Of a stretch of 64,000 nucleotides of DNA, positions 49,174 through 63,325 are shown piece by piece. This DNA is from Siphonodentalium dalli. Taxonomy: Eukaryota; Mollusca; Scaphopoda; Gadilida; Siphonodentaliidae. The stretch is taken from the NCBI GenBank assembly GCA_032622095.1, contig CP136064.1, forward strand, positions 183,068,209 through 183,132,208. Reading direction: 5' to 3'. The position numbers were made by a program, and so were the translations under genes. The number at the start of each line of letters is the position of its first letter. Position 1 is the first letter of the stretch. Under the pieces are notes generated by a model. The model was not told the origin of the DNA and did not search any database. It was given only the letters and a program-made list of their open reading frames with translations.

Positions 49174-50500
49174 CTTCAATGACCTTGACCCTAAGATTAC
49201 CTTGACCTCTGATACTCGACATCATGGCGATTTCAAGGGCTAATTTTGCGAGTTATATATAGCGATGTACGCGCTTATGACAATATGCAGAGCACAATAT
49301 GGCTGTCCCTGTTAAAACTGCAGGTCACAGGGAGGCCTCTACATACCTACATTCCTGGGCCTGTAGCCGACGAAGAACCACATGGGACCATGATCTCAAT
49401 GTGACCTTGACCTCTAGAAACTAACATCGGGGACGAGTGAAATTGCGCGTAAAACACCATATATGCTGGGCTATGGCGATTTGGACAAGCGAATTTTATA
49501 ATCATATTACGCTCAACGGTGATTTATCGAAACAAAAAAATAAATGTCCGTAGCGCCCAGAATAGTTAGCGTACACGTTATAGCGCGCGTGCGACCGATT
49601 TAATTGCTTGTAACAATGCGCTACCGCAACATTTCAAAATGCTCGCGAGTCAGTAGAGTTATCATTTACTGTTATCATTACTGCTATAATAACAAATTTA
49701 GTTTATGTTGAAAATCGACACAATTATTGTGGAAACAAACTGAAGAATACGGGAACTATTGGGCTCTATTCTGCAGATGGATGATTTGTGAAGTTCGCCC
49801 GTCCACACATATAAAAAAATATATATAAAACACGGTATGTATCCAAATCCAATTCTTGGTTCCTTATGGGTACATCATTTAAAATGCTGATTTTTGTTTT
49901 TTTTTGTGTTAGTTTAAACATATTTTATTGTATCATTTATGTACAAATGGGATTGGGGCACAAGTTATACAACTTAGATAGCCCCTCTCCCCATATAATT
50001 ACACACGTTATTATAACAACAATGTAGATCGAGTGAGACCTCCTATGTGTAATTCCCTCTACCCAATTATGTCCTAATACATAATCTATCAAGTGGACGC
50101 GTCATATATTTACATAGCCCGTCTGTGTTAAACTAAATCCTGTTCGGTGATAGGTCAACTGTCAATTTGGTCACTCGTTTCATACCCCAATAACACACAG
50201 ACCGTAACACGGACACGACTTCACAGATTGTTGGCCTAATCTGACATAATAACTTAAAGTGATCAGCAGAATAATTGGGCGTACTTTTCAAAGTGCAGCC
50301 GAATTGCGTCTGAAACCAGTTATTTATATCTATAACGTTAGATATCATTGTTAAGTGCTTTGAACTCTTAAATTTCACTGTCGTTGTGTGCTGCGTGGGC
50401 TAGTCTCAAATTATCGGCAGATTTTTTGAAAATAAATAATAATACACACACGCAGCTCTGTATGGGAACAAATAATCAAAATGTTATATAAATATAAATA

Positions 50501-50644
50501 TAAGAAATGAATTAATGGGTGTGCATTATTGGGCGATACGGCGCAGTGGTCGTTGGGGGCACAGTTCGCGGTTCACACAATGTGCCCCAAATGACCACAG
50601 CGCCGTATCCCACAATAACACACACCCACTACATTCATTTCTTA
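50501..50644. repeat. 144-bp foldback element, unit 6
   Basis: Identical in structure to that of unit 1. Confidence 0.7.
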
Positions 50645-51750
50645 GATAACCCTGATGGCAATTTCTTATCGATAGCCATTCAACCATACGTTATTCATTC
50701 GGGTATTTTTTCAGGTTGATCATATAGAAGCTTCGTCTGTGCCAGTTGTTTTGGTGTGAAATAAACATAGGACGACACAGTTGGTAAGCAGGTTAACATT
50801 ATGTCACTCGTTTATCATGCCGTCAGGTACAACTTGTGCGACAACGTTAACCAGTTCACACACTTGAACATTATATCTATTTATCGGGGTAACTTTAGCA
50901 TTCTTAATATGTTTTTGTGGCGTGACAGGTCATTCTCTCACAACGTCTTGGGCTATTCTTGTCGAATGATGCTGATTTGAAAACTTTGGAGATTAAACAC
51001 TCTTAAATTATTCTTCTAAGTTTGTCTTTGAACTTTGGAGACATTTGCAAAGGACAAGACTATCCGCATTATTTGACATTTTGAAATTTCCCCAAAAGAC
51101 AATCCATTTTGAGAATGCCTGACACGATTTCACCATCTATCAACATTTCCGTTCTGAATATAGCCCTCATCTCCTGAAGTGAGCTGCGTAGTATATAACA
51201 TAGGAGACACAAGGATCCAACAGCACAGTGTGGAACAATGGGTCATTGACAAAGTGGTCATGAATTGAAAGTCAGAGTTAGATATGTACAATGCATTTAT
51301 TAAATTTACAATACAGTTGATGACATGATTGTGGTAGATAAAAAGAAACATTTATGCAAACGACCATCGTAGGGTGTCATTGCAGGGTATCATGGAGACA
51401 CATTAGTTAAACACATAGAGCAACGTGTATAGATACCTGAACATTAGAACATGAGCATACATGTACATAACAAATTCCGTTGCCCGGTATCTTCGACTAA
51501 ATATACGTGGAAAACTATACACGTGTATTGGTAATGATGTTGGAGCGTTGATTAACTAAGAAGAGAAATATATTAGAATTGTCTGAACAGGGACCACCAA
51601 CGGAAACAGTGAAACAGTCCTGTGCTACTTCTCAGGCGATGCTCCGTCTATCCCGGTGAATATCATCGTGTGAAGACCTTGCATGTCTGTTCGATGATTT
51701 TTGTCATGACATCTCATCGTGAATAGCACTGTTTAGAAGTTATTGGTGAT

Positions 51751-53822
51751 TCAGCACAGACCGCATGTTTCCCTGCATCTCATTTGGATCCTGACGACTC
51801 GATCGCAGAGTCTCCTCAGTTGGTTGCATCTGGCGGCAGAATACGAATCTTCACAGGGAACTGAAACAATTATAGGCGTATAGTAACAATTATAACCACG
51901 TTGTATTTAAGTTCTTTGTACATGGTTAAAGACACGGTTGGCCTTGGCGGTGGGTATCCTGTGAAAATATCTCCACCCGTCAAAAAACCGCCACAAACAG
52001 AAAGAACATAAAAATGTAGATAGACTTTGTCCGTATACAAATAAGAAATATCGCATAAACAGTATGTTATGGTCATATGTTTGACCATTGTTATGTAAAC
52101 AAAAGCATAAAAAGTTACTTTTCTGGTGTTTGTTTATATTATGATGGTAAACATAAAGAGCGTTCTTTGTTGGTGAATACCTGATATGGAACTAATAAAG
52201 AGCGTTTATGCCATTTGTGTGTGATTAGCCAGTAGCATTGTGCTGTCTTCTGTAACACAATCAGGCTCTTGCTTAGGTAAAATATAGTAGGTCTTTATGA
52301 TAACATGCTGTTTACGCGATGGTCATGGTGTATATGAACGAAACTGTATGCGTTTTAATGTTTTTCTGTTTACGGTGTTTGGAACAAATATGAATATTTT
52401 CGACAATTAAGGCCGCACGTGCCTTTAAAATAGAAATCAAAAAGATGTTGTATCTCTTCACTGAACTTTCTTCATAAACTTGGGGCTATAAACTATTATT
52501 CGTTGGTAAGCGAGAACAGGTAAGGGGAGCCTCTGTCACTGGGAAATAATTTGTTCTATGAATCAGCACAGGAAATGTGGCTATCTTACTTTACATCAAT
52601 TTTGTTTGAAAATATCTTTTAAAAACACTTTAAGTGAAATGCATGCAATTCCAGAATGGTGTTTTTGTGTCTTATTTGTAATGTGGTTGAAACGTGCATT
52701 GAAAAGAAGTTCGATCTAATTTTTTGTTTGTTGTTGCCAGTGCTGTCGATAAGATATAGCGCATCTTTAAGTAGAAGGCGTCATGTGACTTGTCCTTGAA
52801 CTTTACGAAAAATACCTCCTACTTAAAGCAGCGGCTCGTAATGTTCAGGGTTCAGAACTGAGATGAAACCAAATGATTAATTGCTCCTGTCAGTGCACGA
52901 TCGGATCACCAACGACCGAGAGAAACACAGCTTGATATATTATTGCTTATAGATACTACATGTCGCATAAAAGAACTCACTTATGTCGTATATAATTTAT
53001 CGTTTCAGAAGAAAACATGGGTCCAGTGTTTGTTCTGCTCGGAACATTCAAGAGCATTCAGTTTCATTATGTTCCTGATATGGCAACAATACATAGGGTT
53101 TATATCACGTATTGTGGAGAGAGCTCACGAATTGATATGGCTTCGACAAGACACCTGCATTCTAAACCATAACCCACAAAGTCACATAAGCTATGGGCAC
53201 ACTTAGCATAGTCTCGAGTTTTGTACCGCGTTGATCAGCAAAGCTGACGGGCAAACTTGTTCAACTGATCAGTTGCTAATTGTTCACAGACATTCGTTGA
53301 GTCAAATGACTTTCAGACTTTCAAGTACGCTTTTGTCAGCACCTATTCCCTGATTAAACATGGTTAAATTATGAACTTACGTGGTTCCGCTGTCGTTGTT
53401 GTTGGGATCTCAGCGTCGACGCCGAACATAGCTGATCCACTCTGCACGTTCTGTGTTCTCCCTTGAAGACCGTATCTGTACATTAAATGTTCGGCTAACC
53501 ATTTGGATAGTTTGATTCTCTGCGCTTCGCTCATGGGAGTCATGGCTCCCTCATTCGTGTCCGGCCCATGGATGAGATCCGCGAATTGTATCTGAGTCCT
53601 TCTCTTAGCTGTTTCCATTGGTTCATCGTCTCTCTCGGTCGGTACGCCGCCGCCCGTTGTGGTGTCTGATGTGTGTTTTTCGTTTGAATTTTCTCTGCGG
53701 GATAGTCGTGCATACAGTTGATCCATTTCGTCGGTCGTAACGTAGCTTTGTTCCCCAAATACATCAAGCATTATTATTGAGAAGATCACCGAAATGAACG
53801 CAACTTTTGTATACATCTGCAT
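51751..53822 (-). CDS. Secreted ShKT-domain protein gene, unit 6
   Basis: Coding exons 53822-53381 and 51860-51751 encode the same product; polyadenylation signal at 51301-51296. Intron 2 is of the unit 1 type. Confidence 0.8.
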
Positions 53823-54532
53823 CACAATTATTTCTCTGAAAAATAAAATTTCGAAATGAGTATACTACATGTATCACCAAATCGTGTGGTATTTCAGTGT
53901 TAGTCTTTCAAGAGTATTTAAAGGGTACATATGCCCAAGTATGGCGTGTGCACACATAATTGTTGTGACCCCGCGACGTGACAGATGCAAAAAAAATAAC
54001 TATGTTCAATTTGCTAGCTATGGTCAACTTTCTGTCGGATAACATAGCCATACGCAGGCAGATGAATGAAATATTTATATAACCACTTCGTATAATTTTT
54101 TGAAACGACAGGACAAAGCGACAGAGGTTTATCGGGTTTTTTTTTAACTGTACGCACCGTCACGAGAGAGCGCTCTTTATTTCAAGATTGAAGTGGGTGA
54201 TGTCCCTTTAAAATTCCGAACAAATTTTACAGGATGAGAACACTCTTACATGTATTTGTCGATCTAGCATATCCTTCATTTAAAAAATAACAACTTTTTG
54301 GCTGCTCATGAAAGATGTTCTATTCAGACCGCTCTATGCGGAATGTCTTTTAATTGCTGATAAATATCATCGCATCTGAAACGAATTGTACATTCAAATA
54401 CAGGCAAAATTTGCCAGTGTATGGACGTATTCCTGAAGCGTGTATGGTAGAGCATTGACTTACCTTTAGTACCGCGAGGTATGTTCGCCTGCTGTAAGTA
54501 TGAATTGTTTGATTTGTTCTTCCAATGTGCAC

Positions 54533-54542
54533 CTTATTTATA
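54533..54542 (-). promoter_or_regulatory. TATA box of ShKT gene, unit 6
   Basis: TATAAATAAG, unchanged; exon 1 donor at 54464. Confidence 0.65.
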
Positions 54543-55159
54543 GTGTCCTGTTCCGGATAACCTGGCATGTCCGACGCTAATATGACACCACAAAGACAGT
54601 ACTTTATTTTGGCAGTTATCTTGGATTGGGATAGGCTGAAATCATTCGGATAATCCCGGAGAATAAGACATCATAAAAGGAAATTAGCATTATTGGTCCG
54701 TATTGTGTGGATCATCGGATTAGGATAGGCCGAACTCATTCGGATAACCATGGCGAATCACTGTATAGTCATGAAAATTTACCCAAAAATCCTGCTATTA
54801 CAAGAATAGGAGAGATCGACACACGAACAAGCCGATTATAGTTGGAATATTATTGCGAATTTAAACAATGAGTAATATGCCACGTGTATTGTCGATAATA
54901 ACCTTACGCTGTGTATCGAATGATTCGGTGATTACTTTCACGACGGGGATGACATGGGGTATAATCTGATGGACTTCGGGTACGTTAAATTTTGCAGGCA
55001 ATTCGACGTAGAGTGCTCTGAAAACATGAACATCTTACATACTGTACATGCCTCCCCGTTTACTTTTGGTTGTTATATAAGTGACATTTGTCCGAAATGA
55101 GCCTATCTGGCAAGATCTAGTGTAATAATTCCTGGAATTTCATTGCTATAATAAGCGAT

Positions 55160-55165
<6 letters not shown>

Positions 55166-55215
<50 letters not shown>
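55166..55215. repeat. (AT)n microsatellite closing unit 6
   Basis: About 50 bp of AT dinucleotide. Confidence 0.95.
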
Positions 55216-55218
<3 letters not shown>

Positions 55219-56083
55219 AAATGTTTTTGCAACAGATAGCCATTTTTGAATAAATTCATGAGAATTGTCCATGAAGTTTTTCCAGCCGTGTGAACGTAGT
55301 CTTATATATGGCAACGAAAATTGGTCAGACAAATACGCGTATACCGACTACAGCCAAGATTAATATATATAGTTGTTTTAGTTTAACATGTTAAAGATGC
55401 CCACACGGATTGGACAACGAATGAAGATAAGATACAAGCTATTATATTTTATGTCAGACTTGTGTCTTATACACACTCTCACCAGCGCGAAATGTGTGCA
55501 TGGATACACAACGAAACATGCGTCTAACTTCAACCGCCATCTGAAGTGGCACCAACCACCGGACCATGAATCTGGTGTTACGCAAATTCTCCTGTAAACG
55601 GTATTCAGTTTTCTGCCCAACAGAATTGACGGGTAGTATTTGTTCACAGTAACAGATCGTTGCTCGTGATCAACGAGAAACTCTTTTACTTATTATGCCA
55701 AGCATTTAATTCGTTAATCGCGATTATAAACATCCATACTTATTATATACTAAATGTTGATAAACCACTCGCAGTGTCGTGTCGTGCACCAGGTGTGTTG
55801 TCAATCATTTTATACACAATTGAGTGGTTCCAATATAATATTTATCTCATCGCATAATAATCTTTGAGGGGTTTACACGCCTGAGCTGTGTCAGGATGTG
55901 GAATGTTTAGACAGACTTACACAGTAAACTACCCTATTGTTAAGCTAGTGTACACCCTGACGGAATCTGCTCTCTGAAGACAATTAATTAAGCAGTTTTC
56001 TGCGTAAGTTCGTCTAAACTGTCCACCTCCTGACATAGCCCAGTCGTGGAAACCTCTTAATTCTATTTCAGATAGAGAGGATG

Positions 56084-56424
56084 CACTCTTATAACTAATG
56101 TGTAGAAACGATTACACATCAAATGTGTAAACCCGGTTAATACACATAGCAATGTGTAGTTTTACATACAAATACATTGACCAAGTGCCGTTCTACACAT
56201 AATGTGTATATTTTGTTACACACAATTGTGTAAGAACATAGAGCTGTTGTGTATAAATGTGTAAAAATTTACCCATTTATGTGTAAAAATTGTTACACAA
56301 TTTGTGTACGAATATGAAACTACACATATACTACACAAATATGTTTAAGATCAAAATTGAATAATGATTGTGTAGCAGGGCTACACATTTTGTGTAGAAA
56401 ACCTACACATTAGTCATAAGAGTG
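56084..56424. mobile_element. 341-bp non-autonomous inverted-repeat transposon (MITE), CACTA-like
   Basis: Absent at the same site in units 1-6. The ends CACTCTTATAACTAATGTG and the inverse of the right end differ at one of 22 positions. TG flanks both sides (56082-56083 and 56425-56426) and occurs once in the empty sites, so a 2-bp target duplication is likely. The interior has 11 TGTGTA and 9 TACACA motifs, like the subterminal transposase-binding arrays of CACTA/EnSpm elements. There is no coding capacity. Family assignment is inferred from the CACT ends and the 2-bp duplication. Confidence 0.8.
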
Positions 56425-57252
56425 TGTGTTACGTTCAAGAATTCCACACGATTCGAGAACTTTTATGTGTCACAGTAGATATATATGTAAACTAATATGG
56501 TTTATTTATTATGCAACATTATGTGCTGTCCGCCACACGCAATATGGCACACAGAAGACGAACCAGTAAGAACTTTGTGGCTCATTGTTTGATGCATAGT
56601 AAATATAATTCTGAATATGCCCACGTTCTGTATCATACGAATCTAACAATGGTCTAGTCACTGCTCATCAAACATCATCCCTCATGAGGGTTTGCAAAAA
56701 CATTATAATAATAATACGCTTTATCAGAGCCAGTATCACAAAATAGGAGTGGTGGAATTCGTCATGTGTAGGCATTATCATTACATGTAAATATAAACGA
56801 TAAACGTTTTCGCAAAAAAATATATGAGAAAAAAACATTGATAACGCGTCTACTTCACAATTTGCTCACCCCAGTTAAATAGCCAAGGGTGTGCCCTTTC
56901 CAGAGATGCACATCGCGTCCTCGTACATTATGCCATCGCATAGTTATCGCGTTTTTGAAGAAAGCACCCGCATCTCAGTGGGATTTACCCTTCGCTCCAG
57001 ATAAATCTCGCACCAATCTGCCCTGAAAGGCGGACAGCTTTCACGAGTTCCTATCGCGTGAAAGAAATTAGCGTGCAACCAGGCATAGCCGGTAATTCTC
57101 GTCAACATCGGAACGCGGGCTTTTTTAAAACATGCTGCTCGCCGTTGATGGCAGCGTGAGACATGCGATTTGGAGTCCATCCGACCATGGGTTGACTTCG
57201 CGGGCCTGGAAGGTTTCGCACCTCACCCGGACTTGATGTCATTCAAGTTGAT

Positions 57253-57271
57253 GGGGTGGGGTGGGGGTGGG
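57253..57271 (+). other. G-quadruplex-type G tract, unit 7 (shortest)
   Basis: G4 T G4 T G5 T G3, still four runs of at least three G. Confidence 0.65.
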
Positions 57272-58580
57272 CTTCAATGACCTTGACCCTAAGATTACCT
57301 TGACCTCTGATACTCGACATCATGGCAATTTCAAGGGCTAATTTTGTGAGTTATATATAGCGATGTACGCGCTTATGACAATATGCTGAGCACAATATGG
57401 CTGCCCCTGTTAAAACTGCAGGTCACAGGGAGGCCTCTACATACCTATATTCCTGGGCCTGTAGCCGACGTGGGACCATGATCTCAATGTGACCTTGACC
57501 TCTAGAAACTAACATCGGGGACGAGTGAAATTGCGCGTAAAACACCGTATATGCTGGGCTATGGCGATTTGGACAAGCGCATTTTATAATCATATTACGC
57601 TCAACGGTGATTTATCGAAAAAAAAAAAAAAAAAATGTCCGTATCGCCCAGAATAGTTAGCGTACACGTTATAGCGCGCGTGCGACCGATTTAATTGCGT
57701 GTAACAATGCGCTACCGCAACATTTCAAAATGCTCGCGAATCAGTAGAGTTATCATTTACTGTTATAATAACAAATTTAGTTTATGTTGAAAATCGACAC
57801 AATTATTGTGGAAATAAACTGAAGAATACTGGAACTATTGGGCTCTATTCTGCAGATGGATGATTTGTGAAGTTCGCCCGCCCACACATATAAAAAAAAT
57901 ATATATAAAACACGGTATGTATCCAAATCCAATTCTTGGTTCCTTATGGGTACATCATTTAAAATGCTGATTTTTTTGTTTGTTTGTTAGTTTAAACATA
58001 TTTTATTGTATCATTTATGTACAAATGGGATTGGGGCACAAGTTATACAACTTAGATAGCCCCTCTCCCCATATAATTACACACGTTATTATAACAACAA
58101 TGTAGATCGAGTGAGACCTCCTATGTGTAATTCCCTCTTCCCAATTATGTCCTAATACATAATCTATCAAGTGGACGCGTCATATATTTACATAGCCCGT
58201 CTGTGTTAAACTAAATCCTGTCCAGGGTGATAGGTCAACTGTCAATTTGGTCACTCGTTTGATACCCCAATAACACACAGACCGTAACACGGACACGACT
58301 TCACAGATTGTTGGCCTAATCTGACATAATCACTTAAAGTTATCAGCAGAATAATTGGGCGTACTTTTCAAAGTGCAGCCGAATTGCTTCTGAAACCAGT
58401 TATTTATATCTATCACGTTAGATATCATTGTTAAGTGCTTTGAACTCTTAAATTTCACTGTCGTTGTGTGCTGCGTGGGCTAGTCTCAAATTATCGGCAG
58501 ATTTTTTGAAAATAAATAATAATACACACACGCAGCTCTGTATGGGAACAAATAATCAAAATGTTATATAAATATAAATA

Positions 58581-58724
58581 TAAGAAATGAATTAATGGGT
58601 GTGCATTATTGGGCGATACGGCGCAGTGGTCGTTGGGGGCACAGTTCGCGGTTCACACAATGTGCCCCAAATGACCACAGCGCCGTATCCCACAATAACA
58701 CACACCCACTACATTCATTTCTTA
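58581..58724. repeat. 144-bp foldback element, unit 7
   Basis: Arms unchanged although the surrounding spacer is the most divergent in the array. Confidence 0.7.
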
Positions 58725-59830
58725 GATAACCCTGATGGCAATTTCTTATCGATAGCCATTCAACCAGACGTTATTCATTCGGGTATTTTTTCAGGTTGAT
58801 CATATAGAAGCTTCGTCTGTGCCAGTTGTTTTGGTGTGAAATGAACATAGGACGACACAGTTGGTAAACAGGTTAATATTATGTCACTCGTTTATCATGC
58901 CGTCAGGTACAACTTGTGCGACAACGTTAACCAGTTCACACACTTGAACATTCTATCTATTTATCGGGGTAACTTTAGCATTCTTAATATGTTTTTGTGG
59001 CGTGACAGGTCATTCTCTCACAACGTATTGGGCTATTCTTGTCGAATGATGCTGATTTGAAAACTTTGGAGATTAAACACTCTTAAATTATTCTTCTAAG
59101 TTTGTCTTTGAACTTTGGAGACATTTGCAAAGGACAAGACTATCCGCATTATTTGACATTTTGAAATTTCCCCAAAAGACAATCCATTTTGAGAATGCCT
59201 GACACGATTTCACCATCTATCAACATTTCCGTTCTGAATATAGCCCTCATCTCCTGAAGTGAGCTGCGTAGTATATAACATAGGAGACACAAGGATCCAA
59301 CAGCACAGTGTGGAACAATGGGTCATTGACAAAGTGGTCATGAATTGAAAGTCAGAGTTAGATATGTACAATGCATTTATTAAATTTACAATACAGTTGA
59401 TGACATGATTGTGGTAGATAAAAAGAAACATTTATGCAAACGACCATCGTAGGGTGTCATTGCAGGGTATCATGGAGACACATTAGTTAAACACATAGAG
59501 CAACGTGTATAGATACCTGAACATTAGAACATGAGCATACATCTACATAACAAATTCCGTTGCCCGGTATCTTCGACTAAATATACGTGGAAAACTATAC
59601 ACGTGTATTGGTAATGATGTTGGAGCGTTGATTAACTAAGAAGAGAAATATATTAGAATTGTCTGAACAGGGACCACCAACGGAAACAGTGAAACAGTCC
59701 TGTGCTACTTCTCAGGCGATGCTCCGTCTATCCCGGTGAATATCATCGTGTGAAGACCTTGCATGTCTGTTCGATGATTTTTGTCATGACATCTCATCGT
59801 GAATAGCACTGTTTAGAAGTTATTGGTGAT

Positions 59831-61904
59831 TCAGCACAGACCGCATGTTTCCCTGCATCTCATTTGGATCCTGACGACTCGATCGCAGAGTCTCCTCAGT
59901 TGGTTGCATCTGGCGGCAGAATACGAATCTTCACAGGGAACTGAAACAATTATAGGCGTATAGTAACAATTATAACCACGTTGTATTTAAGTTCTTTGTA
60001 CATGGTTAAAGACACGGTTGGCCTTGGCGGTGGGTATCCTGTGAAAATATCTCCACCCGTCAAAAAACCGCCACAAACAGAAAGAACATAAAAATGTAGA
60101 TATACTTTGTCCGTATACAAATAAGAAATATCGCATAAACAGTATGTTATGGTCATATGTTTGACCATTGTTATGTAAACAAAAGCATAAAAAGTTACTT
60201 TTCTGGTGTTTGTTTATATTATGATGGTAAACATAAAGAGCGTTCTTTGTTGGTGAATACCTGATATGGAACTAATAAAGAGCGTTTATGCCATTTGTGT
60301 GTGATTAGCCAGTAGCATTGTACTGTCTTCTGTAACACAATCAGGCTCTTGCTTAGGTAAAATATATAGTAGGTCTTTATGATAACATGCTGTTTACGCG
60401 ATGGTCGTGGTGTATATGAACGAAACTGTATGCGTTTTAATGTTTTTCTGTTTACGGTGTTTGGAACAAATATGAATATTTTCGACAATTAAGGCCGCAC
60501 GTGCCTTTAAAATAGAAATAAAAAAGATGTTGTATCTCTTCACTGAACTTTCTTCATAAACTTGGGGCTATAAACTATTATTCGTTGGTAAGCGAGAACA
60601 GGTAAGGGGAGCCTCGGTCACTGGGAAATAATTTGTTCTATGAATCAGCACAGGAAATGTGGCTATCTTACTTTACATAAATTTTGTTTGAAAATATCTT
60701 TTAAAAACACTTTAAGTGAAATGCATGCAATTCCAGAATGGTGTTTTTGTGTCTTATTTGTAATGTGGTTGAAACGTGCATTGAAAAGAAGTTCGATCTA
60801 ATTTTTTGTTTGTTGTTGCCAGTGCTGTCGAGAAGATATAGCGCATCTTTAAGTAGAAGGCGTCATGTGACTTGTCCTTGAACTTTACGAAAAATACCTC
60901 CTACTTAAAGCAGCGGCTCGTAATGTTCAGGGTTCAGAACTGAGATGAAACCAAATGATTAATTGCTCCTGTCAGTGCACGATCGGATCACCAACGACCG
61001 AGAGAAACACAGCTTGATATATTATTGCTTATAGATACTACATGTCGCATAAAAGAACTCACTTATGTCGTATATAATTTATCGTTTCAGAAGAAAACAT
61101 GGGTCCAGTGTTTGTTCTGCTCGGAACATTCAAGAGCATTCAGTTTCATTATGTTCCTGATATGGCAACAATACATAGGGTTTATATCACGTATTGTGGA
61201 GAGAGCTCACGAATTGATATGGCTTCGACAAGACACCTGCATTCTAAACCATAACCCACAAAGTCACATAAGCTATGGGCACACTTAGCATAGTCTCGAG
61301 TTTTGTACCGCGTTGATCAGCAAAGCTGACGGGCAAACTTGTTCAACTGATCAGTTGCTAATTGTTCACAGACATTCGTTGAGTCAAATGACTTTCAGAC
61401 TTTCAAGTACGCTTTTGTCAGCACCTATTCCCTGATTAAACATGATTAAATTATGAACTTACGTGGTTCCGCTGTCGTTGTTGTTGGGATCTCAGCGTCG
61501 ACGCCGAACATAGCTGATCCACTCTGCACGTTCTGTGTTCTCCCTTGAAGACCGTATCTGTACATTAAATGTTCGGCTAACCATTTGGATAGTTTGATTC
61601 TCTGCGCTTCGCTCATGGGAGTCATGGCTCCCTCATTCGTGTCCGGCCCATGGATGAGATCCGCGAATTGTATCTGAGTCCTTCTCTTAGCTGTTTCCAT
61701 TGGTTCATCGTCTCTCTCGGTCGGTACGCCGCCGCCCGTTGTGGTGTCTGATGTGTGTTTTTCGTTTGAATTTTCTCTGCGGGATAGTCGTGCATACAGT
61801 TGATCCATTTCGTCGGTCGTAACGTAGCTTTGTTCCCCAAATACATCAAGCATTATTATTGAGAAGATCACCGAAATGAACGCAACTTTTGTATACATCT
61901 GCAT
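59831..61904 (-). CDS. Secreted ShKT-domain protein gene, unit 7
   Basis: Coding exons 61904-61463 and 59940-59831 encode the same product. Intron 2 is 2 nt longer (AATATATAGTAGG near 60362) and has a few private changes, while exons are unchanged; polyadenylation signal at 59381-59376. Confidence 0.8.
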
Positions 61905-62614
61905 CACAATTATTTCTCTGAAAAATAAAATTTCGAAATGAGTATACTACATGTATCACCAAATCGTGTGGTATTTCAGTGTTAGTCTTTCAAGAGTATT
62001 TAAAGGGTACATATGCCCAAGTATGGCGTGTGCACACATAATTGTTGTGACCCCGGGACGTGACAGATGCAAAAAAAATAACTATGTTCAATTTGCTAGC
62101 TATGGTCAACTTTCTGTCGGATAACATAGCCATACGCAGGCAGATGAATGAAATATTTATATAACCACTTCGTATAATTTTTTGAAACGACAGGACAAAG
62201 CGACAGAGGTTTATCGGGTCTTTTTTTAACTGTACGCACCGTCACGAGAGAGCGCTCTTTATTTCAAGATTAAAGTGGGTGATGTCCCTTTAAAATTCCG
62301 AACAAATTTTACAGGATGAGAACACTCTTACATGTATTTGTCGATCTAGCATATCCTTCATTTAAAAAATAACAACTTTTTGGCTGCTCATGAAAGATGT
62401 TCTATTCAGACCGCTCTATGCGGAATGTCTTTTAATTGCTGATAAATATCATCGCATCTGAAACGAATTGTACATTCAAATACAGGCAAAATTTGCCAGT
62501 GTATGGACGTATTCCTGAAGCGTGTATGGTAGAGCATTGACTTACCTTTAGTACCGCGAGGTATGTTCGCCTGCTGTAAGTATGAATTGTTTGATTTGTT
62601 CTTCCAATGTGCAC

Positions 62615-62624
62615 CTTATTTATA
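62615..62624 (-). promoter_or_regulatory. TATA box of ShKT gene, unit 7
   Basis: TATAAATAAG, unchanged; exon 1 donor at 62546. Confidence 0.65.
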
Positions 62625-63241
62625 GTGTCCTGTTCCGGATAACCTGGCATGTCCGACGCTAATATGACACCACAAAGACAGTACTTTATTTTGGCAGTTA
62701 TCTTGGATTGGGATAGGCTGAAATCATTCGGATAATCCCGGAGAATAAGACATCATAAAAGGAAATTAGCATTATTGGTCCGTATTGTGTGGATCATCGG
62801 ATTAGGATAGGCCGAACTCATTCGGATAACCATGGCGAATCACTGTATAGTCATGAAAATTTACCCAAAAATCCTGCTATTACAAGAATAGGAGAGATCG
62901 ACACACGAACAAGCCGATTATAGTTTGAATATTATTGCGAATTTAAACAATGAGTAATATGCCACGTGTATTGTCGATAATAACCTTACGCTGTGTATCG
63001 AATGATTCGGTGATTACTTTCACGACGGGGATGACATGGGGTATAATCTGATGGACTTTGCGTACGTTAAATTTTGCAGGCAATTCGACGTAGAGTGCTC
63101 TGAAAACATGAACATCTTACATACTGTACATGCCTCCCCGTTTACTTTTGGTTGTTATATAAGTGACATTTGTCCGAAATGAGCCTATCTGGCAAGATCT
63201 AGTGTAATAATTCCTGGAATTTCATTGCTATAATAAGCGAT

Positions 63242-63244
<3 letters not shown>

Positions 63245-63322
<78 letters not shown>
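63245..63322. repeat. (AT)n microsatellite closing unit 7
   Basis: 78 bp, the longest tract in the array. Confidence 0.95.

Positions 63323-63325
<3 letters not shown>

Larger units (their letters stand above)
47453..55215. repeat. Array unit 6 (7763 bp)
   Basis: Same layout as unit 1, with no large rearrangement. Shares CATCGGATAG near 48831 with unit 5 and ACATTATATC near 50868 with unit 5, showing close relation of the left halves. Confidence 0.93.
55216..63322. repeat. Array unit 7 (8107 bp), left half most divergent
   Basis: Carries a 341-bp transposon insertion. The spacer from ~56500 to 58800 has many substitutions and small indels (an A run near 57619, loss of ATCATTACTGCT near 57766, TCCAGGG near 58221), partly shared with unit 4. 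The gene half is like the others. Confidence 0.93.
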
